64,000 nucleotides of DNA. Origin: Acinetobacter lwoffii (GTDB lineage: Bacteria > Pseudomonadota > Gammaproteobacteria > Pseudomonadales > Moraxellaceae). Below are positions 36,101 through 45,971 of this stretch, one piece after another (positions within the stretch are counted from its first letter, which is position 1; each line of letters starts with the position of its first letter). The DNA is taken from positions 124,001-188,000 of the forward strand of contig NZ_JAMXXP010000001.1 of the NCBI RefSeq assembly GCF_024129355.1, given 5' to 3'. The notes under the pieces are model-generated. The model searched no databases, had not been told where the DNA came from, and was given only the letters and a program-made list of their open reading frames with translations. A program made the position numbers and the translations under genes.

Positions 36101-36139
36101 ATAAAAAATGGCTATTAATCACTGGGATCAATAGCCATT
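36101..36139 (-). terminator. Terminator of the pirin gene
   Basis: Minus-strand arms AATGGCTATT and AATAGCCATT enclose a 13-base loop and are followed by TTTTTTAT. Confidence 0.85.
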
Positions 36140-36160
36140 AGAGCTGAGAGCTTTAAAAGC

Positions 36161-36859
36161 TTAGTTGGGTACTTCCGGCAAATCAAACCAGATCACTTGC
36201 GCATCTTCGCTTGCTTTAATTTCTGTATCATCTAGAAAAGCAATTGCGCCGCCAGCTTCAACTGTATGTTCAGCGATCTGGACAGTGCCAGAAACAACAT
36301 GTACATAATTAATATGCTGGGTCGCTTTCACTTCCAGACTTTGGCCTTGCTGAATCACCGCAGTTTTGACTTCGGCATTCTGACGAATATGCATCGGTGC
36401 ATTGTCATTCGGACCACAAATCAAATGCCACTGGTTCGGTTGCTCATGCGGGTCAAGACGGATTTGCTGATAGTTCGGCTTGGCATCACGTTCATTTGGA
36501 ATAATCCAGATTTGCAGTAAATGGACCTGTTCGTCGCCTTGGTTCATTTCACTGTGCCGCACACCTGTTCCTGCACTCATCAGTTGCCATTCACCCGCAG
36601 CGATTCCGCCATGATTGCCCATGCTGTCCTGATGGGTAATGGTTCCTTTCAGCACACAGGTCAGGATTTCCATATTGTCATGTGGATGCGTTCCAAAACC
36701 CTGATGTCCATCAATCAGGTCATCATTAATGACACGTAAAGCGCTGACACCCATATACTTTGGGTTATACCAGTTACCAAATGAGAAACTGTGTTTAGAC
36801 TCCAGCCAGCCCATTTTTACATGACCACGATTTTCGCTAGGATGTAGAAAAGCATTCAT
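36161..36859 (-). CDS. Pirin family protein, YhhW-like bicupin
   Basis: The 232-residue cupin has the metal-binding THPHDNMEI motif and the following TGVRHSEMN segment that supply His and Glu ligands of pirins. E. coli YhhW of the same length has quercetinase activity in vitro; the cellular role is uncertain. It is monocistronic. Confidence 0.9.
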   Translation of the reverse strand: MNAFLHPSENRGHVKMGWLESKHSFSFGNWYNPKYMGVSALRVINDDLIDGHQGFGTHPHDNMEILTCVLKGTITHQDSMGNHGGIAAGEWQLMSAGTGVRHSEMNQGDEQVHLLQIWIIPNERDAKPNYQQIRLDPHEQPNQWHLICGPNDNAPMHIRQNAEVKTAVIQQGQSLEVKATQHINYVHVVSGTVQIAEHTVEAGGAIAFLDDTEIKASEDAQVIWFDLPEVPN

Positions 36860-36988
36860 GATTTTATCTCGACATTATTTTTAACTTGAGATCATCATAC
36901 TGTCGTTTTATAACTGAAAAAATCTCAAATAGGCGACAGATCATTGCATTTTTGCAACGAAAGAGCTGAAAGTAAACATAAGGAATAA

Positions 36989-37016
36989 AAAAGCCCGCTC
37001 AAAAGCAGGCTATTTT
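36989..37016 (-). terminator. Terminator of the L,D-transpeptidase gene
   Basis: Minus-strand AGCCTGCT and AGCGGGCT arms with one mismatch around TTTG, followed by a T-run. Confidence 0.75.
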
Positions 37017-37039
37017 TATTCAAATCGGCAGACCGATCA

Positions 37040-38263
37040 TCATTCTAAGAAACGAACCGTTACCCCAGATTTGACTTTACGGCCAAGATCATTGGCATCC
37101 CAGTTAGTCAAACGAATACAACCATGTGACGCTGTTTTCGAAATGGTAGACGGGTTTGGTGTTCCGTGAATACCAAATGATTTCTTGCTTAAACCAATCC
37201 AGATATTCCCGACAGGACCGTTAGGACCCGGTGGTAAAGATAGTGGTTTTAAGTTTTTACCTTGTACAAAGTTAGACGGTGAATAGCTGTACCAAGGGTT
37301 TGGTGCAACACCTGTTACTTTATAGGTTCCGGTCGGAGATGGTGTATCCGCACTACCAATGGTGGCAGGGAATGACGCGATCATTTGATTTTTACTGTTA
37401 AATAAGTATAGTTGTTTCGCACCTTTATGTGCAACAATCAAGTGAATACCTTCAGGCAAGTCATTACGTACATTACTGACCAGTAATTTTTCCCCAACTT
37501 TATTAAAGTTAGCATTTGGATTGAGTTTCTTTAAGAAATTCTCATCCATATGGAATTTTTCGCTCAACATTTCACTGACACGTGTGTAGTACAAGCCTTT
37601 CATTTTCGCCTGTAACGCATAATCTGAAGGAATAGACTTGGCAAATGGGCCTGCCAGATCTTTTTCAGTAATGGTGTATTCAACAAAGGCTGGCTTAGAA
37701 CCCTGACGTGCAACTAGTTTATCCCAGGTTTCCTGAGTCAAAACACCTGTCGGTTTAATGCCATTCATTTGCTGGAAAGATGCAATGGCTTTTAGTGTAT
37801 TTTTACCGCTGGTTCCGTCAATCGCCCCCGGTGATGCATGGGCATTATTCAGCATGACATGTGCACGTGCGTAAACTGGGAATTGACCTGCACCGATATT
37901 TTCATACCACTGGGCATTATTTAAGCCGTCTAAAGTCCACGAAGCTTTGGTCGCTGCAGAGTTAGTCGGTGCTTTGGTATTTGGTGCTGCGCCAATAGAA
38001 GCAGTCTGATCTTCGGTATCCTGTAGCTCATTCAGCGCTTCAGATGCCTGTTTTAAGTCTTGTTGTTCTTGTGCGGTAATTTGCGCTTCTGCAGGTGCTG
38101 CTTGGGCCGCTGAAGCTTCAGTTGCTAATGGATCAATCGGATCTTGCACTGCAACATCAGTCACCACTTGGGGTTTTAATGGTTGTTCAGCAGTAGACGC
38201 GGCAAAAACTTGACCTGCGAAAATGCAACCTAGACTCACAGCGAGCATTGTGCGAACGAACAT
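37040..38263 (-). CDS. L,D-transpeptidase (YkuD) with peptidoglycan-binding domain
   Basis: The 407-residue secreted protein has a signal peptide ending near GQVFA, then an acidic Ala/Gln-rich region (about 20-100), a PG_binding_1-like domain (about 110-165, with GTSGKNTLKAIASFQ) and a LysM-like segment. The C-terminal YkuD domain has the catalytic SHGCIRL motif. It forms 3-3 cross-links or attaches D-amino acids or proteins to peptidoglycan. The ATG at 38263 has AAGG nine bases upstream. Confidence 0.9.
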   Translation of the reverse strand: MFVRTMLAVSLGCIFAGQVFAASTAEQPLKPQVVTDVAVQDPIDPLATEASAAQAAPAEAQITAQEQQDLKQASEALNELQDTEDQTASIGAAPNTKAPTNSAATKASWTLDGLNNAQWYENIGAGQFPVYARAHVMLNNAHASPGAIDGTSGKNTLKAIASFQQMNGIKPTGVLTQETWDKLVARQGSKPAFVEYTITEKDLAGPFAKSIPSDYALQAKMKGLYYTRVSEMLSEKFHMDENFLKKLNPNANFNKVGEKLLVSNVRNDLPEGIHLIVAHKGAKQLYLFNSKNQMIASFPATIGSADTPSPTGTYKVTGVAPNPWYSYSPSNFVQGKNLKPLSLPPGPNGPVGNIWIGLSKKSFGIHGTPNPSTISKTASHGCIRLTNWDANDLGRKVKSGVTVRFLE

Positions 38264-38468
38264 GTAACTCAACCTTAAGAATTATTTCTTTAACTATGTG
38301 AAAAAACGCTATAAGTATTACAGAAAAAATGTGGAGATGCAGTAGTTGTTTTGTGTAAATCACTAGGTTGCCGTTCAATCCGATCGGTTTTTAAAGTTGC
38401 CAGAAGTTATTAAAACTGCGGCCTTTTTGCTATGATATTGGCAATGTCAAAGAAAGATGGGAATGTGA

Positions 38469-39539
38469 ATGACGACCTTAAAAAATGATCGTTTTCTGCG
38501 CGCATTGTTGCGTGAGCCTGTAGATGCTACGCCAGTATGGATGATGCGTCAGGCTGGCCGTTATTTGCCTGAGTACCGCGAAACGCGTACCAAGGCAGGA
38601 GATTTCCTTTCGCTTTGCAAGAATACTGAACTGGCCTGTGAAGTAACTTTGCAGCCTTTACGCCGTTATGATCTTGATGCCGCGATTTTATTCTCGGATA
38701 TCTTGACGGTTCCGGATGCTTTGGGACTGGGGCTGTATTTTGAAGCCGGTGAAGGCCCGAAATTTCACAAGACCATCCGTACCGAACAGGATGTCGCCAA
38801 TCTGCCTGCATTTAATGCCAAGTCGGATCTGGATTATGTGATGAATGCCGTTTCGACCATTCGTTCAGCCTTGGGCGGTCAGGTTCCTCTGATTGGTTTC
38901 TCGGGCAGTCCATGGACTCTGGCAACGTATATGGTCGAAGGCGGTTCAAGCAAGGATTTCCGTTTTACCAAACAGATGATGTATGCGCAGCCTGAAGTTT
39001 TGCATGCTTTACTGGATCGTCTGGCTGATGCAGTGACTGAATATTTGAATGCGCAGATCGATGCGGGTGCACAAGCGGTACAGATCTTTGATAGTTGGGG
39101 TGGGGCATTAGCACATCGTGAATATATCGAGTTCTCGCTGAACTATATGCAGAAGATTGTCGCTGGTTTGCAACGTGAGAAAGACAGCCGCAAGATTCCG
39201 GTAATTCTGTTTACCAAAGGTGGCGGTCAATGGTTGGAACCGATGATTACGACAGGCGCAGATGCATTTGGTCTGGACTGGACCACGCCATTGAATGTCG
39301 CTCGTCAAACGGTTGCTGGTCGTGCAGCACTTCAGGGTAACCTGGATCCTGCAACTTTATATGGTTCATCAGACACCATCATTAAAGCGACAAAAGCCAT
39401 GCTGGATGATGCCTATGCCAATGGCGAGAAAACCGGTTATATTGCCAATTTAGGTCATGGTATTACCCAGTGGGTTGATCCGGCGAATCCAAAAGCATTT
39501 ATTGATACCGTACATGAGTATAGTGCCAAATATCTTTAG
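38469..39539 (+). CDS. hemE: Uroporphyrinogen decarboxylase
   Basis: The 356-residue enzyme carries the N-terminal signature [14 protein letters not shown] and [17 protein letters not shown]. It removes four carboxyl groups from uroporphyrinogen III to give coproporphyrinogen III in haem synthesis. The start lies after a GATGGGAA ribosome-binding region. The following DUF817 gene begins 10 bp downstream. Confidence 0.96.
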   Translation: MTTLKNDRFLRALLREPVDATPVWMMRQAGRYLPEYRETRTKAGDFLSLCKNTELACEVTLQPLRRYDLDAAILFSDILTVPDALGLGLYFEAGEGPKFHKTIRTEQDVANLPAFNAKSDLDYVMNAVSTIRSALGGQVPLIGFSGSPWTLATYMVEGGSSKDFRFTKQMMYAQPEVLHALLDRLADAVTEYLNAQIDAGAQAVQIFDSWGGALAHREYIEFSLNYMQKIVAGLQREKDSRKIPVILFTKGGGQWLEPMITTGADAFGLDWTTPLNVARQTVAGRAALQGNLDPATLYGSSDTIIKATKAMLDDAYANGEKTGYIANLGHGITQWVDPANPKAFIDTVHEYSAKYL

Positions 39540-39549
39540 GATGTAAACC

Positions 39550-40353
39550 TTGATCGATCTATTCAAATCAGGGTTTGAATTTACTTATAAGGCAGCTTCG
39601 GCTGCCTTATTTGGGATTTTACTCCTGCTCGCTTTTGCGCTGACTGCTTCTATGGGCAGCGATCTCTTCTTTGGTTTTTACCGGTATGACTATCTGCTTT
39701 TTTTTGCTTTGCTGATTCAGGTGATATTGCTCTATACCAAACTGGAATCCTGGGCTGAAGCCAAAGTGATTGCGTTATTTCATCTCATGGCCATGGTGAT
39801 GGAAATCTTCCTGACCCATCCGGCAATTGCTTCCTGGCATTACCCTCAACCCGCAATATTTAAAATCCTGACCGTGCCTTTATTTGCCGGTTTTATGTAT
39901 TCTGCTGTCGGCAGTTTTTTTGCGCGCTCTTTACGTCTATATCAGGTTTCATTTGAAAAATTGCCGCGTTTTAGCCATATGCTGACATTGGCTGTCTTGT
40001 CTTATCTCAACTTTATGAGCAAGTTTTTTATTCCCGATTATCGGGTGATTTTATTTGTCTGGAGCGTGCTGATGTTCTGGAAAACCAGAATTCGCTTTCA
40101 GCTGAATCGGCATACTTTTCAGTTGCCGATGTTACCCGTACTGCTGATTCTGGCGTTTATTATCTGGATTGCCGAGAACATCAGTACCTTTTACCAGATC
40201 TGGCTCTATCCAAGCCAGATTGAGCAATGGCATATGGTGGGATGGGGCAAACTGGGCTCCTGGTATTTGTTGTTATTGCTGAGTCTGGTGTTAGTACTGA
40301 AAATCTTGGGACAGCGTAATTCACAAGGCGATTGGGCGCTCAAGGAACAGTAA
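39550..40353 (+). CDS. DUF817 family membrane protein
   Basis: The 267-residue protein has about eight hydrophobic helices and conserved family features such as the LYTKLESW segment, HPAIASWHYP, and the GSFFARSLRLY segment. The function of the family is unknown. It starts with TTG ten bases after an AGG in the end of hemE and is probably co-transcribed with it. Confidence 0.8.
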   Translation: MIDLFKSGFEFTYKAASAALFGILLLLAFALTASMGSDLFFGFYRYDYLLFFALLIQVILLYTKLESWAEAKVIALFHLMAMVMEIFLTHPAIASWHYPQPAIFKILTVPLFAGFMYSAVGSFFARSLRLYQVSFEKLPRFSHMLTLAVLSYLNFMSKFFIPDYRVILFVWSVLMFWKTRIRFQLNRHTFQLPMLPVLLILAFIIWIAENISTFYQIWLYPSQIEQWHMVGWGKLGSWYLLLLLSLVLVLKILGQRNSQGDWALKEQ

Positions 40354-40496
40354 AATCAATCAGGTTATGTTTATGTAAAGCATACATTTTTTCAATTGCG
40401 CCAAACTTGACTTGTCGCTACTCTGCTGAGTATGTAATTTAAATTACATTATTAGAGTAATAACAAAGATTGCATGAGAATAATTGGAGAATAACT

Positions 40497-40967
40497 ATGT
40501 TGAAAAAAATTATGCTGGCGGCGGTATTGGCGACAGGTTCAAGCATGGCGATGGCTGACCGAGATGTCGGTTGTGGTATCGGAAGTCAGGTGTGGGCGGG
40601 TCAGTCTGGTATTATTCCTAAACTCTTTGCAGGTACGACCAACGTTCTGTTCACGAATCAGTGGCTCGGGATCACTTTTGGTACTTTGGGTTGTAGCCAG
40701 GGCGGTACCGTAACCGCTCAAGTGGTGACCTTTACCAATGAAAACGCTGAAGCACTGGCACGTGATATGGCAGTTGGTGAGGGTGAAAGCCTGAATGTTC
40801 TGGCTGAACTTCTGAATATTAAATCTGAAGATAAAGCTCGTTTCTTTAGTGTTTCCAAGCAGAATTTCTCTGAAATTTATTCCGAAGAAAACCAGAATAC
40901 ATTACAAGTTTTAAGCACCTTACAAACTGTGATGGCCAAAGATGAAGTATTGAAATCCTACATCTGA
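40497..40967 (+). CDS. DUF3015 family secreted protein
   Basis: The 156-residue protein has a signal peptide ending at MAMA, then the GCGIGSQVW pattern and a second conserved Cys in FGTLGCSQGG; the two cysteines could form a disulfide in the periplasm. Function is unknown. GGAGA precedes the ATG at 40497. Confidence 0.85.
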   Translation: MLKKIMLAAVLATGSSMAMADRDVGCGIGSQVWAGQSGIIPKLFAGTTNVLFTNQWLGITFGTLGCSQGGTVTAQVVTFTNENAEALARDMAVGEGESLNVLAELLNIKSEDKARFFSVSKQNFSEIYSEENQNTLQVLSTLQTVMAKDEVLKSYI

Positions 40968-40974
40968 TCCGCAC

Positions 40975-41010
40975 CTCAAAAACCCTGCTGTTCTGGCAGG
41001 GTTTTCTTAT
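40975..41010 (+). terminator. Terminator of the DUF3015 gene
   Basis: AAAACCCTGC and GCAGGGTTTT arms around a seven-base loop, followed by TCTTAT. Confidence 0.85.
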
Positions 41011-41044
41011 GACTAAAAGAAATTGATGAGAATAAGTTAACTGA

Positions 41045-42931
41045 ATGAAATATGCGTTCTTCATGTTGGGCCTGACATTCAGCCCTTTAAGTTTTTCTAG
41101 CGAGATTAATCCAGACATCCAGCATTATCTAGCTCAGGCCGAAATCCAGCGTCTGGATCAGAGCACCACCTGGCAACGTCTCATGTATGCCAATCCCCAA
41201 AGTCATAGCGAGGTTAACTATTCGGGCTATTTCCTGGCAGAGCAGGGAAGAACTGATCTAAAAAAGGAAATGCAGCATAACATTCAGGCTTTATTTGTGA
41301 ACGCAGAGCCGAATCAGTCTGTTCGCTGCAAGTTTCCGGCACGCAGCAGCTGGTTAATGCAGCAATTGAATATTTCCGAGCAACAATTGCCTGCGATTAG
41401 TTGTCCGGATCTGGATAAATGGATTGGTGAGGTCAAGCCTTATCAGGCGACCCTCATCTATGCCACGGATTTTATGGGTAATCCCAGCTCTATGTTCGGG
41501 CATACCTTATTGCGGCTGGACCCTAAAGATCAGCAACAACTCAATCTAATTTCTTATGCCGTCAACTATGCCGCAACGGTCGATGGCAATGACAACTGGT
41601 CTTTTGCCTGGAAAGGGCTGACCGGACAATATCCGGGTGAGTATTCCCTGATGCCGTATTACCGCAAGGTCAAAGAGTATGGTGACTTTGAAAGCCGGGA
41701 TTTATGGGAATATGAATTAAACTTAGACCCGCAGGAAACCAGGTTTCTGGTACAGCATCTCTGGGAAATGCAAAATGTAAGTTTCCCTTATTATTTTATC
41801 AGTGATAATTGCGCTTATCGCCTACTGGGACTGTTTGATCTGGTACGTCCCGAGCTAAATCTACAGAAACAGTTTAATTCGACTGCGATTCCGATTGAAA
41901 CACTAAAAGTAGTAGAACAGCAGGGCTTGATCAAACAGAAAGTTTACCGTCCGGCGCTTGAAACTCAATTGCTGGCACAGTCCAGACAGCATGGCAAAGC
42001 GCTGGCAAAAACTGCGCATCAGCTGGCTTATGCAGAAACAGGTGCAATGCCTTCAATCTTGCAGCCCTATCCGGCAGAAGATCAGGCCAAAATTCTGGAA
42101 ATGGCCTATGATCATTTATATCTGGACTTTCTCCGACAAACAGTCGATAAATCATTTTCCCAGCCACGTTTCCGCAAGTTACTGGGTTTAAGAAGCCAGC
42201 TGGATATCGAGAAACAGCGTAAAGCGCCGGAACGTCCAAAAACAGATCCAGTACAAAGCCATCATGCACGAAATATCAGTCTTCAGGCCGGACAGGTTCA
42301 GGGTGAATCCTTTGTCCAGCTTGGCCATCGGCAGGCCTATCATGATCTCATCGACCCGCAAGGTGGTTTTCGAACCGGAACACAATTGTTGTTTCTAGAT
42401 GGGGCTTTGCAATATCGTGACAGTGAGCTCAAGCTGGAACATCTGGATCTATTTACTGTCAATTCCTATAACCCGGTCAATCCGTTTAATACGCCATTAT
42501 CCTGGGGTTTTAATCTGCGCTGGAAACAGGAGGCACTGGATGCGCATGGCCAGTTTAGTGAAGATGAACAGCATGGCGTCGCCAGCTTAAAAACTCAGGG
42601 TGGTTATAGCTGGGCAAATGTCAGCCGTGAACATCTATGTTATGCGCAAATGCAAACTCAGCTACAGGCAGGCAAGGCACTGGATCAAGGCTGGCGCGTA
42701 GGTGCTGGCCCTACTGTGGGGTGCCAGAATATCTGGAGCGATCAGATCAACAGTCTGGTGCAGGTGGAACTGCCTTATTGGGAAGATTCGCATCGCTGGC
42801 AGCTGAAACTGAATACTGAACTCCAATATGCATTCAATCCACAACATGCACTTCGGCTGTCTTGGGAATATCAGCAACAGCAGTCCAAAGACTGGGATCA
42901 ATGGAGTCTTGGTTTGATCCGGTATTTTTAA
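41045..42931 (+). CDS. DUF4105 (Lnb-like) periplasmic protein
   Basis: The 628-residue protein has a signal peptide ending near SPLSFSS. A DUF4105 domain follows, with the NPSSMFGHTLLRL motif (Ser, His) and DNCAYRLL (Asn, Cys), which look like a papain-like catalytic set. The last 200 residues look beta-rich and end in an aromatic residue, like an outer-membrane-associated C-terminus. Function in bacteria is unknown. Confidence 0.8.
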   Translation: MKYAFFMLGLTFSPLSFSSEINPDIQHYLAQAEIQRLDQSTTWQRLMYANPQSHSEVNYSGYFLAEQGRTDLKKEMQHNIQALFVNAEPNQSVRCKFPARSSWLMQQLNISEQQLPAISCPDLDKWIGEVKPYQATLIYATDFMGNPSSMFGHTLLRLDPKDQQQLNLISYAVNYAATVDGNDNWSFAWKGLTGQYPGEYSLMPYYRKVKEYGDFESRDLWEYELNLDPQETRFLVQHLWEMQNVSFPYYFISDNCAYRLLGLFDLVRPELNLQKQFNSTAIPIETLKVVEQQGLIKQKVYRPALETQLLAQSRQHGKALAKTAHQLAYAETGAMPSILQPYPAEDQAKILEMAYDHLYLDFLRQTVDKSFSQPRFRKLLGLRSQLDIEKQRKAPERPKTDPVQSHHARNISLQAGQVQGESFVQLGHRQAYHDLIDPQGGFRTGTQLLFLDGALQYRDSELKLEHLDLFTVNSYNPVNPFNTPLSWGFNLRWKQEALDAHGQFSEDEQHGVASLKTQGGYSWANVSREHLCYAQMQTQLQAGKALDQGWRVGAGPTVGCQNIWSDQINSLVQVELPYWEDSHRWQLKLNTELQYAFNPQHALRLSWEYQQQQSKDWDQWSLGLIRYF

Positions 42932-43129
42932 GATTGAGTTAAAACTGATTAACACTATTCATAAAGTGCTGTGTATCCATGAGGTTGCTGTTCGGTTTTC
43001 CCTTGTATAAAAAAATTGGCTAGGTTGGGTACAAATAATCTGGTCGATATTTTAGGAAAAATACCTGATATTTGTTATATTTGTCACATAATGTGAGTGC
43101 GAATTGCAAGGTTTTGGGGAACACACAGT

Positions 43130-44527
43130 ATGAATAATGAATGCATGGCAAGACTGGCCGAGCAATGGGAACAGATCTGTCAAAATTATTCATCTGATGA
43201 CTTATTGCATGCCTTTCACTTTATTCAAGATCACTCCCTGATTCTGGTGGAAGAATTCTATAAAAACATGCTCCTTGAAAAGGAATCTGCAGAATTCTTT
43301 TCTGATGACTTGATTCAACAGCGCTTGCGCGACACTTTAAATGCTTGGCTACTTGAAAGCTTTAGTGTGGGAATTAATAAACGCTATGCCGATGCCGTGC
43401 AGAAACAGGCGATGGTGGGGCATGTGCATGCGCGTGTCGGAATTCCGTCTTGGCTGATCATGCGCGGTGTGCGTGAAATTGAGCGTAAAATGTTTGAACT
43501 GCTGGATGAGAATCCTCACCACAGTATGTTGACCACCTGCAGTTATATTGTCCAGATCATGGGATTTGCCACAGAAGTCATGTGCCGATCTTATGAAGCT
43601 AAAACAGCCATGAATCAGGAAATTAAACACAGTTATCGTGTTTTTTCAGCGATGCAGGATGTAGCCGTACAAAAAGATAAACAGCGTAGCTCATTGCTGG
43701 ACTGGGAAAATGAGCTCATGTTCAAGGTCTTTTCTGAGCATGAGAAATTGAATCATTCGATGCTGTCCAAGTCGGAGTTTGGTTTATGGTTTATCCATAA
43801 AGCCTCTTATGCTTTTACCGGTTCTGACCAGGTCGATTTAATCATTGAACGAATTTATCAAGTCGATGAACTTAATCAAGAGATCATGGACTGTACGGAC
43901 AAAAACAATATGCTGGGACTGATCCAGCAGATCCGTGACTTGAACCGTGAGATTCAGTTGTTAGTAGATCAGTTATTTCAGGTGGCCGAATATATTGAAT
44001 CAGGTAATGATTCATTGACCCAGTTATTGAATCGTCGTTATTTGAATACCATTATTTCACGTGAAATCACTTTTTCCCGTAAGAATCATACGCCTTTGTC
44101 TTTACTTGCCATTGATGCTGATTATTTCAAAAGTATTAATGACAAATTCGGACATGCAGCAGGTGATCTGGCCTTGAAATTTCTGGCCGAAGCATTGCAA
44201 AAATACAGTCAGGGCAGTGATTATGCTTTCCGGGTCGGCGGTGAAGAGTTTTTGCTATTACTGGTGGATACTGATGAGAAACGTGCCCTGAATATTGCCG
44301 AAAGTATTCGTAAATATATTGAAAATGGCATGATTAATTCGGCACAAGGCCAGCAGTTTAAATTTACGGTCAGTATTGGTTGTGTGCTTTATGATGGACA
44401 TCCGGATTATCAGCGCTTCCTGAATGCGGCAGATTCTGCCTTGTATATGGCGAAGAACAACGGGCGTAACAGAGTTTATATGGCTCATCAGTCCTTGAAC
44501 CCTGTCGCACAGCCACTCTCAGTTTAA
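43130..44527 (+). CDS. Globin-coupled diguanylate cyclase, DosC-like oxygen sensor
   Basis: The 465-residue protein aligns by eye with E. coli DosC along its length. The globin domain (1-160) has the proximal haem ligand H100 in VHARVGIP and the distal Tyr44 in EEFYKN. A helical middle domain (170-300) contains EFGLWFIHK. The C-terminal GGDEF domain has GGEEF near 370-374. The inhibitory-site Arg is replaced (QGSD in place of RxxD), so product inhibition may be lost. It should raise c-di-GMP in response to O2. ATG at 43130 has GGGGA upstream. No dosP phosphodiesterase gene lies nearby. Confidence 0.9.
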   Translation: MNNECMARLAEQWEQICQNYSSDDLLHAFHFIQDHSLILVEEFYKNMLLEKESAEFFSDDLIQQRLRDTLNAWLLESFSVGINKRYADAVQKQAMVGHVHARVGIPSWLIMRGVREIERKMFELLDENPHHSMLTTCSYIVQIMGFATEVMCRSYEAKTAMNQEIKHSYRVFSAMQDVAVQKDKQRSSLLDWENELMFKVFSEHEKLNHSMLSKSEFGLWFIHKASYAFTGSDQVDLIIERIYQVDELNQEIMDCTDKNNMLGLIQQIRDLNREIQLLVDQLFQVAEYIESGNDSLTQLLNRRYLNTIISREITFSRKNHTPLSLLAIDADYFKSINDKFGHAAGDLALKFLAEALQKYSQGSDYAFRVGGEEFLLLLVDTDEKRALNIAESIRKYIENGMINSAQGQQFKFTVSIGCVLYDGHPDYQRFLNAADSALYMAKNNGRNRVYMAHQSLNPVAQPLSV

Positions 44528-44538
44528 ATGAAAGGTTT

Positions 44539-45099
44539 TTAGCCAGTTGCAGACTGCTGCTCTATAAATTCCTGAAATTTCTGTTTTTGCTGGAGATATT
44601 CGGGATGATTTTTAGCTTCATCCCATTTCTGTTTAAAGATTTTGGCAGCAGCGGCTTTAACCGGATCTTCATGATTACGTGGCAGCTCGGAACGGCCATG
44701 CGCACCACTCAAGCCTTTTTTATCCTCCGGAACCGGGCCATCGTATTTTTTGCCACCTTTATGATTGGCATAACGTCGGGCACGGGTGAAACCCATCTGT
44801 AAAAACTTGCGTGCCATGTCCGCACCGATAAAATCTTCTTGCTTTAAATAGTCTAGAAAAAGCTGATAGATTTTCTCGCTACTGGCTTGTGCTTTTTCTT
44901 CATCTGCAAAGCGCCAGTGCGGCAGGATTTCTGATTTATAAGGCTCAACCAGTAATACACCTTGTTCACCACGGCCAATCCGGTAGAGCTCCGGTCGTTT
45001 GCGGAAATTAACCTTTGCAAAGTCCAGAGAATAATCAAAACTATTCGAAACTACACGTGACGGGCGTTTTGGTGGCGCTACTTTGGCAGATGGCTTCAT
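44539..45099 (-). CDS. DUF4385 family protein
   Basis: The 186-residue protein has the family core FDYSLDFAKVNFRKRPELYR, RGEQGVLLVEPYKSE and a C-terminal basic/charged helix. The function is unknown; the family is widespread and cytoplasmic. ATG at 45099 has AAAGG upstream and is preferred to a TTG at 45132. Confidence 0.8.
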   Translation of the reverse strand: MKPSAKVAPPKRPSRVVSNSFDYSLDFAKVNFRKRPELYRIGRGEQGVLLVEPYKSEILPHWRFADEEKAQASSEKIYQLFLDYLKQEDFIGADMARKFLQMGFTRARRYANHKGGKKYDGPVPEDKKGLSGAHGRSELPRNHEDPVKAAAAKIFKQKWDEAKNHPEYLQQKQKFQEFIEQQSATG

Positions 45100-45177
45100 A
45101 TTCGGCCTTTTCTGAAATTTAAAATTGCTCAATATTTCAGCTAATACAAATTATAAAAATAAAGGGGCAGGATACAG

Positions 45178-45211
45178 AAAAGCCCCTGTCATTTAGAGCT
45201 AGGGGCTTTCA
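45178..45211 (-). terminator. Terminator of the H1-like gene
   Basis: Minus-strand AAAGCCCCT and AGGGGCTTT arms, with T residues after the right arm. Confidence 0.85.
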
Positions 45212-45213
45212 TT

Positions 45214-45648
45214 TTACTTCGATTTTTTTGAACTGGTCTTCGAGGTTTTAGCCTTGGTTGACTTGCTCTTAGAGGAGCTACTCGACTGCTTTTTAGCAGG
45301 CGCCGATTTTTTTGAAGAAGACTTTTTCACTTTAGTGTCGTCTTTACTCTTGTTGCTGCTTTTCACTTTAGCCGGTTTTTTCGCGGAAGAGGTCTTTTGG
45401 TCTTTCGCTTTATCACTGGCTTTTGAGCTCGAATTTTTCTTCGCCTTCACTTTTTCATCTTTGCTGGCATTGTCTTTCTTAGAAGATGCCGCTTTAGATT
45501 TACTGCTCGCCGCTTTTTTAGTGACTTTGCGATCACTGTCTTTGTCACTACTCTTATTCGATTTTTTCAGTTTCTCATCTTGGGTCTTTTTAGCAGTTTT
45601 TGCTGATTTTTTGCTGTCTTTCGCCTGGTTATTTTTACTATTCGCCAT
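45214..45648 (-). CDS. Lys/Ser/Ala-rich histone-H1-like protein
   Basis: The 144-residue protein consists almost only of Lys, Ser, Ala, Asp and Thr in repeats such as SSKKSA and KAKTSK. It has no hydrophobic core and must be disordered. Such tails bind DNA or RNA by charge and resemble AlgR3/HctB-like proteins. AAGGAAAG precedes the ATG at 45648. A 205-codon frame on the opposite strand is a shadow of the repetitive codons. Confidence 0.7.
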   Translation of the reverse strand: MANSKNNQAKDSKKSAKTAKKTQDEKLKKSNKSSDKDSDRKVTKKAASSKSKAASSKKDNASKDEKVKAKKNSSSKASDKAKDQKTSSAKKPAKVKSSNKSKDDTKVKKSSSKKSAPAKKQSSSSSKSKSTKAKTSKTSSKKSK

Positions 45649-45917
45649 GGTTACTTTCCTTATCATTAAAAATCAATCAGAAAGATATAAAGCGCTTTGC
45701 TGTATATCAACTTCAAATTACTTTAATGGGAGAGCGGCAGGATTAAAACTTTATCGTGTATCCAAGTGTAGGCTTGTTGCAAACACAAGCAGGAATTGTT
45801 TGAGTTCTAGACTGAAACATAGCAAGTTTTGGGACAGGTCTTTAAACCCTGTTACCAGGTGTTATTTATAGCAAGTGAGCTTTTGAATTAAGTATTGATA
45901 TCCTCTTCCTTTAAAAG
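45649..45917. other. Non-coding gap
   Basis: This stretch holds the upstream region of the H1-like gene. I see no open frame with a ribosome-binding site, no RNA gene and no clear repeat. Confidence 0.5.
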
Positions 45918-45945
45918 CAAAAAACCCCGAATGATCGAGGCTTTG
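45918..45945 (-). terminator. Terminator of folE
   Basis: Minus-strand AAGCCTCG and CGGGGTTT pair with two G-U wobbles around ATCATT, followed by TTTTG. Confidence 0.65.
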
Positions 45946-45971
45946 AGTAACTTATTTTTAAGCTTTAATAA

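Noticed and set aside
45254..45871. Long rightward frame of 205 codons opposite the H1-like gene
   Set aside because: It mirrors Lys/Ser-rich codons on the other strand as Leu/Phe-rich sequence, has no ribosome-binding site and runs into non-coding DNA.
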